Notes: generated by a model from the letters alone, not told the origin. Shown: positions 40,801 through 54,306, counted from the stretch's first letter. The stretch is 64,000 nucleotides of DNA from Dromaius novaehollandiae (GCF_036370855.1 NC_088112.1:496001-560000), one strand, 5' to 3'. Made by a program: numbers and translations.

Positions 40801-43800
40801 CATGGACAGCACTAAAAGCAGGTCGCCAGTTTGGTTCCATGAAGTGGAGATATACCATGTTTCACATTGACCCGTGAGGATGTGAAATGTCTCTGGCTGT
40901 TTCCTCAGTGCTCAAAGTCAGCAAGGCCAGAACAAGAAACCTTATGGTTTGCTGTGGACAGTGTGACTGTGTCTTCGTCTGTGTGTGAGTGCTGCTTATT
41001 TGTCACCCTCTTTCTCTTGTCTGAATTTGCTCTGTTCTGAATGAAGCTGGGAATAAGTTACACAACCAATTAATATCTGCATGTTTATTCCTCATTTGTA
41101 GTACAACAAATGCCAAAACATTTGTAATTAGATTTGAAGCAGGAAGAAGACAGGATTGCAGAAACGGTAGATGGAAAGTTTGATAATCTTCTGCCTTCTC
41201 TTTAGTTAAGATAGTGCTTTGTTTTGATTTTTTGTTAAAGAAAGACCTGTTATTTCTGATTCCATCAAAACAGAGAACTTAAAGTAAGGTAAAGTTGAGG
41301 TCTTTCTTCTGACAGTGTCCCAAAGTCTCTTTTCTTAACCCACATACAGTATTTTGAAACATTACTAAAAGTGTTTTGGCTCTTGAAGCTAATGTGAGCC
41401 CTGTTGAAACAGGGGTGGGTGGAGGGAGGTGTGTTCTTTCGGAGACTTTTTTTTTTTTTTTTTTTCACTCTCACTCACCATAAAAGTGCATACTGGTATT
41501 CTTAGTTATGCACAAACAAATAGATAGTTTTGTTTTGTTTTGTTTTTAGTTATGTCTTCTATAAGTGATATTTATCTACCAGGAGACAAAACAGTGCTGG
41601 CTGAGCTTTTGTGACCCAAATTATTCCCCTCTTTATTAATATTTTTATCTAGCTAATAGGGGTCCCACCTATTACCTCTACTGTTTTGTGCACTCACATC
41701 CTTGAAAATACCAGTATTTTCAAATACCTTATGTGTCATGATTCCAAGGAATGTGAACATCTACACAATCTTGTTTGACAGTTTGTAGCCACTGAGTGCC
41801 AAGGGGTTGGCACCGCTCACTTTTCCTTCAGCAAGCTGGCACCCCTGGATACACGTGAATTATAATCAGGTCACCAGATATCACTCAGAGCATAGAGGCT
41901 GAGATTTCACAAAGTACTGACAGCATGGAAGATAATGATGCCAGCTACAACAAACAATTTCTTCAACTTCATAAGTCTCAGCCTGGCACAAATGATTTAT
42001 AGAATGGATGTGCAAGGAAAAAGAAAGCACATGCCCACAACAGACCATGCACTGTCACCTCTTTGCAACAGAGGAAAAGATTGTCATGATGTTTTTGCGT
42101 AGAAGGGACAATTTCCAAATATGTTACCACTGGCTGTAGATAAATGATTCAGCCTGTACAATAGCTGCCTCTGGGAATACCGATTCCATGCAAAGTAATA
42201 AATCATGGGAGTAATAAAGAAAATGGAAAAAACATAAATCTTTTATAAAGCCCACAGCCCATGTGAACAGCTTGATAGATGTTGAGGGGTTAGGCAGTTT
42301 CACCCGTGCATAGACCAAGTAACTCAATGTGCAGCAAAGGGCTCTTTCCCAAAGACTGCAGTCAGAGAAATATTATCTAATTTGGCATAACCCAAAACAC
42401 TGTCAGAACACAGAACCCCTAGATGAAGGTGTTCACATATAATTAATTCAAATAAATGCAGCCCCTACCAATAACGAATTACTGGTGGCAAGACGGTTCC
42501 ATCCTCAAAACAAATACATATGAAGAAGAAGCTGGCAAAGTTGCTCCAAGTACATGCTGAGGACATTCTGTGAAGTACAGATACATTTCATGCACTCATT
42601 CTCTTTCATCCTTTTTTTCTCATATCAAGTTAGAATGAAATCTGTCCTAAAAATCACTGCTATGCAGTTGTCACTGCCCATGTGGCAATATACTGACCAC
42701 ACCTTTCAAGGTGTTCCTGAAAAGAATAGGATGTAGGAAGAAAAAATATGTTGGAAGGATCTAAAATGGAGTGCTAGAGGCTCAAGAAAATGACAGTAGG
42801 TCCATGGAAGTACAAGGAAAGCTTTTCATGTTCTGAGTCATAATCTCTTCCATTGTACTGGAGAAGAAACTTGAAACAGGTCATTTTCCATGTCCTTCTA
42901 AGACCTCAGGATGCAACTGTGGCAAGCAGTAAAATTTCCATTGACTTCAGCAGGATGAAGCTTTAACTCCAAGCCAGTTCACAACAGAGCTGTGGTTTGC
43001 GGTAAATGAAATGAAGGACAACATAAAAAGACATGTCTTTAGTGGCAGTCAGTTAAAGGCATCCCCAGGAATCTCCAAAAAACAAAGGAGTAAGTTTCTC
43101 CCTTTTACATGAGTGCACATGCCTTAAATGTGCCTTAATTGGAAAAGATGGCAAGAGGAAAACTAGGAAAAATAAATTCCATCAGGCTAGAAAAGACATA
43201 GATACAATTTTTTCAAAGCAAATCCTCTGATTTTTTTTCTTTCTGATCTCAGGGTACTATAAAATAGTCTACTAACCTTTGGAAATCATTGTGTACACTG
43301 ATGAAAAACGTGGTTTGCTTTTCTCTTGTGCAGTTGTTCCTATTTAATACTTGAAAAAATATACACAGAAAAGCATTGGGTAGAAATGGTAAAGATAAAA
43401 GCTGAGAAGTATTCACTTTCCTAAAAGCAGAAGTTGTTCTGATAAGAAAACTGAAATGTGTTCAGTTTCAGTTTGACTTTTCAGTGTTTCACACTGGAGG
43501 GAGTTAGTATGCTGTTTGCTATATTTTCTGTATTTTCCTCACACACAAAGACCCAGAATCAACCAAAGCACACAATAACTATGACAAGGTAGTGCCAATG
43601 GGACACTGTGATTGTCTGAACTCCAGTTTTTCAACTCTAGCTTAAAAGCTGTCATTACATTGCTACATGTCTCTCAATAGACTTACGCTGTCTATAATAA
43701 ACTTACCCTGGCCAACAAGCACTGGAACAACCTCCTCCGCTCTTACTAGGGAATGAAATGTTAGCTGTAGTTAACTGGAAGTGTGTTGAAGAAGTGATAT

Positions 43801-44769
43801 TTTGTTTAGTGACTTTCAGCTCTTCATGTTGTATGTATTGATCTACCTCAATAAGTCTGTTTCAGATTGCTCCAAAAGCTACCGAAGAGCAAAATATTCA
43901 TTGACCACTTCTAATTTTTAAACTATCCATTAGAAAGGAAATAGAAAGGAAGCACAAGATCACTTCCAATTTATTCATAAATGCATTATATAATGTTTAA
44001 TACATCCTTTTTGATGAAAAGAAATGAAAAATTGAAAAGTTAAGTCTGTGATTACCATGGTATATTGAACCACATTCAGTGTAAGTAAAGTGTATTACTT
44101 TTCGAATGACATTGTATAAAGCAAAAAAAATCATTTATACAACTAAGAATTGAAGAACATAAAAACAAAGCACTCAGAAGTACCAGCTTTCTAGCTGAAA
44201 TATATGCTGTCAGAGAAAGACAATGCGTGAAGGGTGTATTTGCTAATATTAATTATCATTGACAGGTGCCGGGAAGTACAGAGTAGTGAAATAAATTTGA
44301 ATTGTCTTTTTTCTGTTATTCCCCTTGATTTGCATTGCTTATTTCATTTGGACTTTCCTGTCTCATGAGGTGATACAAGATATTACAGATATATTGTTAA
44401 ATACATATCGATATGCAGCTTAGATTATTTGGATTGTAACAGGTCATCTTTCGAGAAGGGTTCCTTGGAAGAAATTCTTGAAGATAACACTTCTGAGATC
44501 TGTCCAACAGCAAGTTTTATTAGACTGGAGCATACTAGGTGCTCTCTCTCTCCTGTTAGCAAAGACTAATTGGGGGATACTACCAGTATACGTAATTGGT
44601 GTAGACACTATTTTCTTCTAATATGACAGTAATCTAGAAATTCTTTGCTTGTAATGCAGAACTGTATTCCCCAATAAGCCCTTAGTTAACACCCTCAATC
44701 CATTGAAATATGTATGGGAGAGGAGTGGGTAGCAGGAACTGTGCTCTGAGTTGACCACAATCTCATTTG
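40801..44769. other. Stretch without a recognised gene
   Basis: About 4 kb of AT-rich DNA with an 18-20 T run near 41447-41465. I see no exon, CR1 or LTR. Confidence 0.5.
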
Positions 44770-44961
44770 TGCTGCCAATTTGCCAGGAGGTACAGTGTCA
44801 TTTTGAGAAAAGAGAGGAAACACAGAGGTGCAGTTGTTGTAGGGCTGGAATAGTCATGGTAGGGGCCCAAAAGAACTTGGTGTGAGAACTTGCTGGTGGT
44901 TGCAGCGAGTGAGTATTTCTGTCAGTATTGCATTTCTTGGGTGAATCTGGCAGTAGGCATG
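44770..44961 (+). repeat. Tandem array unit, left of the solo LTR
   Basis: One unit of the array that continues after 45353; it shares GGTGCAGTTGTTGT, GGGCTGGAATAG and AAGAACTTGG with the others. Confidence 0.75.
44956..44961 (+). repeat. Target-site duplication, left (solo LTR A)
   Basis: GGCATG, identical to 45353-45358. Confidence 0.88.
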
Positions 44962-45352
44962 TGTGGAGGATTATCTGGAGGAAAACGGACATGTGAGCAA
45001 TCCAGCCCTAATGCTAATAGCAGGAGTGTGAAAGTAGGTTTTGCGGCCTACCGGTAAGGTTACTAGAGAGCATGCAATGTGGTGAGAAACTGTCCTTGGA
45101 ACGAGAAAAACAACTCCTACATGTTCAGTGAGAAACTTATGGGCTTAGGGGAGTTTCTTTGCCTCCTCGGGGACAGTACATGCTATCCAATCACATACTG
45201 TTCAGATGTGCGTGCTAAATGAACATGTACCAATCACTGTATAGTTTGATTCATGTGATCACGGTTAAGGCATATAAAAGACGCTATTCAGGCTTAATAA
45301 AGTGTCAGCATTTAATCATATTGATTGGAGTGCTGTCCGTTAATCTCCCGCA
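44962..45352 (+). mobile_element. Solo LTR A (class II-like)
   Basis: 391 bp, TG...CA, flanked by GGCATG on both sides. TATA (CATATAAAAG) at about 45271 and AATAAA at 45296-45301. Length, the first bases (TGTGGAGGA), 6-bp duplication and TATA-AATAAA spacing resemble the ERV1 LTR (385 bp, TGTGGAGGA), although the bodies have diverged. Probably a relative left by recombination between two LTRs. Confidence 0.85.
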
Positions 45353-46050
45353 GGCATGGTGCCAGCTTGGGAACATGGAGGAAGAGCAAAGGTGCAGTTG
45401 TTGTGGGCCTGGAATAGACATGCCAGGGCCACTGCAGGGGACAGCAAGAATCTGGCTGTGAGCATGTCTTGGTGAGTGATCCATTTCACCAGAATCACAT
45501 CTATATGGCACACCTGTCAGTAGGCATGGCGCCAGTTTGGGAAGTGGGAGGAGATGCAGAGGGGTAGTTATTGTGGGGCTGAAATAGGCATGCCATGCCC
45601 AAGAGAACTCAGCATTGAGCACTTTTTAGTGGTTGTAGCAACTAAGTAGTTTGGCCAGTATTGTGTTTCTTGTGCAATTCTGCCAGTAGTTATGGTGTTT
45701 GTTTGGACAAGGAGAAGAAATGCAGAGGGGCAGTTTTTGTGGGGCTGTAATAGGCCAGTGTAGAGGCTCAAGAGAACTTCACTTTGAGCATTTATTAGCA
45801 GTTGCAGAAAGTGAGTAATTGAGAAAGTGAGCCAGCATTGCGTTTCTTGTGCAAATCTGCCAGTAGGCCTGATGTCAGTTTGTGAAGACAGAGGAAGTGC
45901 AGAGGTGCCATTGTTTTGGGGCTGTAATAGACATTTCAGGGCCAGCGTAGTGGCCCAGGAGAACTTGGCTGTGTGTTTAGTAAAGAGACCGAATCTGGTT
46001 ATCCCACAGGGCAGGAATGCTGCAGATCCACATCTGTAGATCCAACCAGT
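45353..46050 (+). repeat. Tandem array, about 170-bp units
   Basis: Units start at about 45352, 45519, 45688, 45862 and perhaps 46046 (spacing 167, 169, 174, 184). Each has CAGTAGGCATGG-like, CAGTTTGGGAAG, GTTGTTGTGGGGCTG and TTGTGTTTCTTGTGCAA-like parts. Open frames on the minus strand repeat the unit and are not genes. Confidence 0.8.
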
Positions 46051-46600
46051 AGCTAGAGTGAATATGTATGTATTCTCAGTAGGCACTCACACCAAGATAC
46101 ATTTAGAACACGGTAGGCATATCTGTGTAGCCAGCCACACAGATCAACATGTACAGACACTCTCAGTATTCATTCAAACACAAAGAGTGCCAACGGCCTC
46201 ATCCTCTTCCCATCTGTGACTGATCAGGAGGAAGATCCACCACTGGGACATATGTACGTGCATTTGTACACTGTGAATCCCTCCAGCAGGTGGAGTTAGA
46301 CACTCAGTCTACCCAGTAGCCGGCCCCTTGATCCCTGGTTTCCCCAGTTGCTGGCACCTGGACATACAAGCCCCTGAGGCCTGCAGCCCCACTCCAGTTG
46401 CTGGTATAGACCCCCTTAGCCATACCAACACACACAGACACTGTGCATCCATCCATTAGCTGGCCTTGGACAAACAGTTAAATCCTCACTCCTGCAGGTG
46501 CCTCACCCCTGGACACACATGTGTGCCACACACCAGACACACATACACAGAAGGGTCTCAGTTGACACATAGACCCCCTTTGTCGATCTGGTAGCCACCT
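46051..46600 (+). repeat. Degenerate CCAGTTGCTGG-type repeats
   Basis: Recurrent CCAGTTGCTGGCACC, ACACACAGACA and related pieces, like those at 54640-55720. Period unclear. Confidence 0.5.
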
Positions 46601-47987
46601 CCCTTGTGATCTATCCCATAGAGGAATACACACACAGAAAAGCGAGTGTCCCAGTTAAGGGCCATGTCACAATTTGCTTACGTTTTCCTCTCTTGGTCAG
46701 TTTCTGTGTCAGTATACATCCTGTGAACCCACCTCTGCTAGCCTTCTCAAGCCTAGAAAGCAAATATTTAGAATCACAATCTTCCCTATACCCTGTTAGT
46801 GTTGATTATGAACCAAACTCACATCTGTAATGTAATATGTCAGTTACGTTTCTGAAGGTTTGGTATCTGATGCTGAAGGCTTTTCTGTCTCTCACACTGC
46901 TTTGCCTGGCTGTCCTGTAGTTCATGACTTAACCCTATACTTTCAAGCACATCCCGGTGCCAATCAGAAAACTATGTTTATATAATAATTTTATATATAT
47001 ATAAAAGGTTTACCATACATCCTTCCTCTCAAAGATCTCATTCAAATCCAAAGAAATATGTGACTGATTCCAGAAGCTCTGAACCAAACTAAGTAACTTC
47101 TAGTACAGCTATGTCCTTTCCACCAGAATGAGACCTGCATGTGTACCTCCCATCCACATGCTGGGGTTTTATGGAGAAAGAAGCCTAAGGGAGGGCAGGA
47201 AGGAGCACGGTGTACTCCTGCCAGAGCGGCTGACTGTGGACTAAGACTTCAGGGCACATGTAACAATGCATTTGTTCAAGAAGACATCACTGCCAGAAAC
47301 TTCTGTAGCTTTAACGCTCTCCTGAATAGTAATCCAGCTACTCCTGGGAAAGCTGTACCCTCTTCTGTTTTCTAGATAGAAAACTCTAATATATTACTAA
47401 TCAAACCAAAAATCATTTAATATGACCTCACAATGAAATATATATTGTGGAGGCCCTATGATATTCCATTCACACACAAGTAATTTTGTTTTAATACAAC
47501 TGTGTGGATGTGAAGAACTTGTGATGCATTGTTGTACACACAGGTTGCAGAACAGAAGCAAAAATGTGCATATCAGCTCATAAAAATATCCAAGTGCAAA
47601 AAATGGCCTGCAAAATGAACACATTGTTTTTGTAAATAAAAATAGGAATAACCATTTCCTTTATTCTCATTTTAAAATAAATTTAGAAAGAATATACATT
47701 CAGATCTGTACTATAAAAGTAGTTAAAGTAACTTTGATCGACTCAGAATATTCTTGAAGCTTTCACTGAAACTTCCCTTGCTTACTCCATTTTTGAGTCC
47801 TGTTGTGACTTGAGAACATCATTCTGCTCTCATGAAGCTTCTTTCATTTAAGGATTTCAGAAGGGTTCACCAAAATTCTGTTGTCTTTATTATCCATACA
47901 GTAAAAATTGGGAAGCAAACGGACAATGTGTGCCTGCTAAAATCCACCTGGCAGCTAATTAGAGGTATCCTGGGAGCAGTACAGTGT
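46601..47987. other. Stretch without a recognised gene
   Basis: AT-rich, apparently single-copy DNA up to the CR1 3' end. Confidence 0.5.
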
Positions 47988-50172
47988 CACAGAATCAGAG
48001 AATGGTTGAGGTTGGAAGGGATGTCTAAAGATCCTCTAGTCCAGCTCACCTACTCAAGCATGGTCACCTGGAGCACATTGCACAGGACCCTGTCCAGATG
48101 ACTTCTGAATAGCTCCAAGGATGCAGACTCCACAGCCTCTCTGGGCAACCTGTTCCAGTCCTCAGTCACCTCACAGGAAAACAGGTTTTTCCTTATGTTC
48201 AGAAGGAACTTCCTGTGATTCCATTTGTGCCCATTGCCTCTCATCCTGTCACTGGATGCCACTGAAAAGAGTCTGACCCCGTCCTCTTTACACCCTCCCT
48301 TCAGATATTTAAACACATTCATAAGCTCCCCCTCCACCTCAGTCTTCTCTCTAGGCTGAACAGTCACAGCTCTCTCAGCCTTTCCTCACATGAGAGATGC
48401 TCTAGCCCCTTAGAGCATCTTAGTAGACCTTCTCTGGACTCACTCCAGTAGCTCCATCTCTCCCTTCTACTGGGGAGCCCAGAACTGGACCCAGGACTCC
48501 AGCTGTGGCCTCACCAGGGCTGACTAGAGGGGAAGCATCACCTCCCTCGACCTGCTGCCAATGCTCTTCCTCATGCAGCCCAGGATGCCATTGGCCTTCT
48601 TGGCCACAAGGACACATCGCAGGCCCATGGTCAACCAGCTGTGCACCAGGACTCCCAGGTCCTGCTCTACATGGGGTTACTCCTCCCCTGGTGTGGGACT
48701 CCGCACTTCCCTTTATTGAACTTCATGGGGCTCCTCTCTGCCCATCTTCCCAGTCTGTCAAGGTCCCTCTGAATGGCAGCACAGCCCTCTGGTGTATCAG
48801 CCGCTCCTCCCACTTCTGTATCCTCAGCACACTTGCTGAGGGTGCACTCTGTTCCTTCATCCAGGTCATTGATGAACAAGATGAACAGGATTGGACCCAG
48901 TATTGACCCCTGGGCTACATCGCTAGCTGCAGACCTCCAGCTAGGCTTTGTGCCACTAATCACAACCCTCTGAGCTCTGCCATTCGGCCAGTTCTCAGTC
49001 CACCTCCCTGCCTGCTCACCTAGCCCATACTGCCTCAGCTTGCAGCTTGCCTATGAGGATGTTAGGGGAGACAGTGCCAAAAGCCTTACTGAAGTCAAGA
49101 CAGACAACAGCCACTGCTCTCCCCTCATCTACCCAGACAGTCCTTCCACCACAGAAGACCATCAGGTTGGTTAAGCAGGATTTCCCCTTTGTCAGCCCAT
49201 GCTCACTGCTCCCAATCACCTTTCATTTGCTTGAAAATGGTTTCCAGCATTAGCTGCTCAATCACCTTTCCAGGGATGAAGGTGGGGCTCATTGGCCGCT
49301 GGTTCCCTGCGTCCTCCTTCTTGACCTTTTCAAAGGCTAGGATGACATTTGCTTTCTTCCAGGCCTCAGGCATCTCTCTTGATTACCATGACCTTTCAGA
49401 GATGGAATGACATCATCCATCTACCCCATTCAGCAGCAAGCCCAAATTTCCCCCACTCTTCCTTTTGTTATAGATGTATTTGTAGAAACCTTCTTGTTGT
49501 CCTTGACATCCCTTTTCTAGATGGATGGGCCTTGACTTTCCTAGTTCTGTCCCTGCATTCTCAGATAACATCTCTATATACCTCCCAGGTTATCTGTCCC
49601 TGCTTCCACCTTCTATGTACTTCCTTTTTATGCTGAGTTTTGTCAGGAGCTTCTTTTCACTCATGCAAGCTTCCTGCCACCTTTGCTTGGCTTTCTGCTC
49701 ATTGAGATGGACCATTCTTGAGCTTGGAGAAGGTGATCCTTGAATATCAACCAGCTTTTTCATACCCCTCTTTCCTCTAGGGCCCTATCCAATGGGATTC
49801 TTCCAAATAGATATTTGAAGAGGCCAGAATCAGCTCTCTTGAAGTCAGGGGTTGTTATCCTGTTTTTGTCCTGCTCCCACCTCTCAGGATCCTGAACTCC
49901 ACCATCTCATGGTCACTGCAACCAAGGCTGCCCCTGATCTTCACATCCCCAACCAGCTCTTCCTTTTTTGTAAGTATGAGGTCCAGCAGGGCACCTCTCC
50001 TCATTGGTTCCACTCTCACCTGTATCAGGAATGATGTCATCAATGATGTCCAGGAACATTTTGGATTGCTTGTGTCCTACCGTGTTGTCCAGCAGATATT
50101 GGAGTGATTAATTCACCTGTGAGGACCAGGACCTGGGAGCACGAGACTGTTTCTAGTTGTCTCTAGAAGGAC
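47988..50172 (-). mobile_element. CR1 LINE, 3' portion
   Basis: Begins with the CR1 terminus (CACAGAATCAGAGAATGG) and carries ORF2 RT motifs on the minus strand: LDFSKAF (about 49080-49100), [16 protein letters not shown] with a decayed FADD site (CAED), then [16 protein letters not shown] (about 48760-48880) and [15 protein letters not shown] (near 49950-50000). Several frames are broken. It is interrupted at 50172 by a solo LTR and continues from 51097. Confidence 0.93.
50168..50172 (+). repeat. Target-site duplication, left (solo LTR B)
   Basis: AGGAC, against AGGCC at 51097-51101 (one mismatch). Confidence 0.55.
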
Positions 50173-51096
50173 TGTGGGGGGATGCTCCCAGCTTCCCCCC
50201 CCAATCTGGTGCCAGTTACAAGCAGTTTGCATTCCTCTGCTTCACTCTCTGAAAGGGAGGATGTCAAGGCTTTGAAATAAGGCCTGCTTGGGCGCCAGGA
50301 CCCTGGGAAACAAAGCCTCCTCTCACCGCTGGAACAGTGTTAATTAGGGTAGTCTGGACTGTCTCTTCCTCATCAGGACCTTGGGAGATAACACCTACTT
50401 TCACTGCTGGGGCAGTGTTAATCATTGCGGACTGGAATTAACTCCTTCTCACCCGAGCTCTGGGATCTCTCCTTGGGACCACCACTGCAAGAGTAAAGCA
50501 GTCATTCACAGTCACTCAAAATCCTTTCTCCAGTGCTAAAGAGTGCTCAAGGCAGCTAGCCTGCCCTTGGGGGTGTTTGGCTGTTCCCCACCACCACCCC
50601 ATGACTGTGGGCACGATCGTCATAACGACGACGGAGGAGAGTTGAACCCTGCAGCAGCCGAGAGCTCGGGACTGCAACTGTGTGAAGAGAACTGCAACTG
50701 GCCTAGCGACTCCACCTCCACCTTCCCCTGAAGGGTATAAACAGGTTGGCCCCGGAGGCTGTCTTCGGCTCTTCGCGGGTGACAGCGGGTCTGCCAACTT
50801 GCAGATCCCCTCGGGACAGGGACGCCCTCTCCCAGTTACTTCCCTGGGATTGAGGGTAGGTTGGCCGCTCAGGCAATGCGTGGGTAAGGTCAATTAGAAC
50901 CGGAAAATAAGTATTCTAGTTGAACTACGTTTCTGTTGATAAGAATTGTTGCTTTGTACTGTTGTAACTTGTGCAGTAAATTTAGATCTTTAAAATAAGT
51001 TGTGGAGTCAAGCAGTAAATCCCCTCCTCCCCTCCCTAGTGCCACACGAAACCCTCACGGTCCAGGACTGTAAAGATAGTTGGTTGTCCCATGACA
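50173..51096 (+). mobile_element. Solo LTR B in CR1 (class III-like)
   Basis: 924 bp, TGTGGGGG...ATGACA, splitting continuous CR1 sequence, which makes both ends reliable to within a few bases. A TATA-like GTATAAACA lies near 50735 and an A/T-rich poly(A) region near 50980-51000. The 5-bp imperfect duplication suggests an ERVL-type element. No internal genes remain. Confidence 0.75.
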
Positions 51097-51870
51097 AGGC
51101 CTCATCTACTTCTTCTTCCTGATCAAGTGGCCTGTAGCAAACACCCACAACAATGTCACCCATATTAGTCTGAGCCTTAATCCTTACTCATAAGCTCTCA
51201 ATTTTCCCATCATCCACGCCAGGCACAGCTCAATATATTCCCACTGCTCCCTCAAATAAAGGGTGACTCCCGCTCCTCACCTTCCTGGGCTATCCTTCCT
51301 AAAGAGCCTGTATCCATCTATCATAGCACTCCACTTATGGGAGTTATCCTACCACCTCTCCACGAGTCAAATGAGATCGCAGCCCTGCAACTGCATACAT
51401 ATATAATTCCTCCTGTTTATTCCTCAGGCTGCATACATTAATGTACAGGTATTTCACAGAGGCACCCAAGTGTGCTGTTTTCCCAGAAATGGTATGAGAG
51501 GCTTTCCCATAATGCTACTCTGTAGCCATTTCCTTGCTTACATGCAAATGCTTGAGGTTCTCCCACTTAAACTATGTTTTGCTGATTATGTGTTCCATTT
51601 TTGTTAACATTACCCCAGGGCCTGTGCTTGTCAGCCTCATCTATCACTCCCTCACATGGTTGCTGGCAGCTCTCTCCTTCCCCCTTCATTCCTAGTCTAA
51701 AGCCGTTCTTACCAGGTTGGCCAGCCTGTTGGCAAATATACTTCTGCTCCATTTCACCAGGTGGATCCAATCTCTCTAACCAAGCAGATGTCAATCCTCA
51801 AACAGGGTCCAATGGTCATAGAAACCGAAACCCTGTTGCCAACACTAGTTGTGCAGCCAACTGTTGACAT
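51097..51870 (-). mobile_element. CR1 LINE, continuation after solo LTR B
   Basis: Antisense CR1 ORF2 endonuclease region, collinear with the 2700-3240 copy (GTAGCAAACACCCACAACAATG-like and GTACAGG...AGAGGCACC parts). It runs to about 51870, where the element fades. Confidence 0.85.
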
Positions 51871-51889
51871 GCAAGATTAATCCACTCCT

Positions 51890-52070
51890 CACACCCTTCA
51901 CGCTCACTGGCACACATGGAAGAGTATTTTGCAGAGTCATCTAAGTGAAGTCATAAATCTTGGAAAACAGATAAGCAGAATGTCCCAAACCATTGACATC
52001 TGCGTAATCCACGTGAAACTGTAGATTCTTATCTCAATAATCAGGGGTCAATTGCAACAAGGGCTCCACG
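51890..52070 (+). repeat. Dispersed repeat, copy 1
   Basis: Matches 53560-53634 plus 54312-54370 (shared ATAAATCTTGGAAAACAGAT, then GCAG, ATGTCCCAAACC and TTGACATCT). This copy is uninterrupted. Confidence 0.85.
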
Positions 52071-53559
52071 CATCTTTGGGTCAAGGGCAACTAACTGAAC
52101 TTGCTAGAAGCTGCTAGAGCTTCCCCAGGTCCACACTCCTGTACTTCCCCTTACCTTGTCCTTACCTGGCACTATCAGACTCAGGTTTCTCAGAGGGTTC
52201 TTGGAAGTCCCCAGTGTTCCCAGACCCAGTCCTCAGAAGATCCCAAAGCAGAACCCAGAGACTGCGATTCAAACTGCTTTGTCTGTTGGCTGCCTCTGTT
52301 AGTTGCTCCTATGATTCATTGCTCTGAGCAGTCATTTGTGTTTCTGTACCCAAACAGTGATAAGGGCTGATATCTCTTACTTCTGAAGTAACAGGAACTG
52401 CATCTAGTAGCACTGAGAAGGGAGGAAACTGCAGCTGGCAGCTGACTTGTCATATACAGAAGACAAAGCCTGTTCTTCTTTCCCATGCTTGAGGGATGAG
52501 TCTTTGATTCTCTAAGACTGGCTCTAAAAGTCAATTAGCCTTCTTCCTCCCTTGAATACGAAACCTGACCACAACTGCAGTGAAGAGCTCTCTACTGTCT
52601 GAACTGTGATCGTAGTGTAGTTTAAGTAACACAAATATCTCTGCTGTATCAGAAGGCTCTGGGGAATATGGAAGGGCGAGTGCATTCCCATTAGATCATT
52701 GATACATGCCCTTCTGTGTTGGTTAATTATATTGCTTCATGAACTGGTAATCTGCAATCTTCTTGCAGTAATTAAAGGCTCTAAGGAGTAATTTAAAGTA
52801 AGTGTTTGATACCAAGACAGTGGAATAACATATCTTGTGAAGATGTAGAAAAAGTAAAAGCTATTCTTTTTGTAATATGGTCCCTTAACTGAAAACCCAG
52901 TTATTAACAGTTCTCTGAATCAATGCAATCTGGGAGCTAACTACAATTGGATAACAAGTTTTTAAAGTTGTTCAACCTTGTATACGATTTAATTAAAAAT
53001 GGACTAGATAAAAAATGAGGGATAAATGTCTCTTTTCAAATGTCTACATTTTTAACAGTACCTGATTTCCTAGCTTATTTTCCTAGACTATTCTCTACCA
53101 TCTAGTCTATACTCACAGGCTTCTAATAGTTCCACTTATTGATCGTCAGAGAAGAACTGACTCTTAGTTCCTAGAAACAAAATCAGGACACCACAGAGAC
53201 CATATTGTTCCAGGTCTTGATTTAATAGAGTTTTCGGCTGTCTTTACAGTCTCTCAGTGTTCCTGTGTGCAGAATCTTCCATTCCTGCTTCTGGTAGTTC
53301 AGTATCATATCTTGACCTAAAAGCACTGTTGCTGATATCCTTTGTAAACTAGTGAAAAATTACTCAACTACAAAACCTGCTGATTGACCCTCTTGGTTTA
53401 CCTTTTGGTTTTTTGTTTTTACCTTCTCAAGCTGCATAAAAAAATATTCATTGGATGATTAATAATACAAGATTGTGGCACTATGAGTTCAGGAAAGCTC
53501 GTAAGCAAATAATTATAGTGGTGGGAGGATGACTACACACGTGCTTAAGTAAAGGCCAA
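52071..53559. other. Stretch without a recognised gene
   Basis: AT-rich DNA, no feature recognised. Confidence 0.5.
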
Positions 53560-53634
53560 GGTTGTATGCTTTCCTGGACTATTTTGCAGAATCAGCTAAA
53601 TGAAGTTATAAATCTTGGAAAACAGATATGCAGG
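53560..53634 (+). repeat. Dispersed repeat, copy 2, left part
   Basis: Continues at 54312 after solo LTR C. The last five bases (53630-53634, GCAGG) are the target duplication. Confidence 0.85.
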
Positions 53635-54306
53635 TGTCAGAGTTCAGCACTCTCTGACCAGATTTTTTTAGAGCTTCCACACATATGGAGAATGCGATGT
53701 TTAATATAAAAGTTTATTTCAAAGATGTTTGATGTTACATGGGATTTTTGATTTAGCAGAGTGATCCAGCAATGTATTGAAATCACAGTTCAAGTGTACA
53801 CTTTTACAGTTCAATCACAATACCAATGTGATTGCCATTACCGTTCTCTATAATATGCTCATCATTGCTCTCTATAATATGCTCACCATCACGACGCTGG
53901 GCATCCCCAGTCACCAAGAAGGAATACATGGGTTGAAGCCAGCTCAGGCCCATTGCTCTCTTCAAAATTCCTTTGTTAGTTGTTCAGGTTTTATACCCTA
54001 TGCTGGGCTGAGCCATGTATACACTTCCCTCATGATGGTCTGGCTAATCTCAGGGAGACATTCACATTATTCTGATCAACTTGGGAAGAAACATTTACAC
54101 TAGCTGATCCACTCAACAGCTACGTCTGCTTATCTAACACAAAGGTTATCCTCTGGTGCCCTATGTGTTGAGATAAAGTCAGTTCTCTGTGCAACAGCTG
54201 TGATAAAGGAGCCACATCCTACATGATTCCTGAGCTTCATGGGCACCTCAGCCTTGCCCATCTCCTCTGAGCCTTCTTCCATTGTAGGGGTTATTGGTCA
54301 GTCACA
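53635..54306 (-). mobile_element. Solo LTR C
   Basis: 672 bp, TG...CA, inserted into a dispersed repeat whose empty site survives at 51890-52070. The flanks are GCAGG on both sides (53630-53634, 54307-54311). On the minus strand a TATA box (GGGTATAAAACC) lies near 53990 and AATAAA at 53713-53718. The 5-bp duplication suggests an ERVL-type family. A tandem piece (ATAATATGCTCA twice near 53850-53885) is present. Confidence 0.85.

Noticed and set aside
40099-40815. Hydrophobic phenylalanine-rich frames
   Set aside because: Result of the T-rich repeat, not membrane proteins.
45305-46086. Minus-strand frames of 105 and 172 codons
   Set aside because: They repeat with the 170-bp tandem units and resemble no protein.
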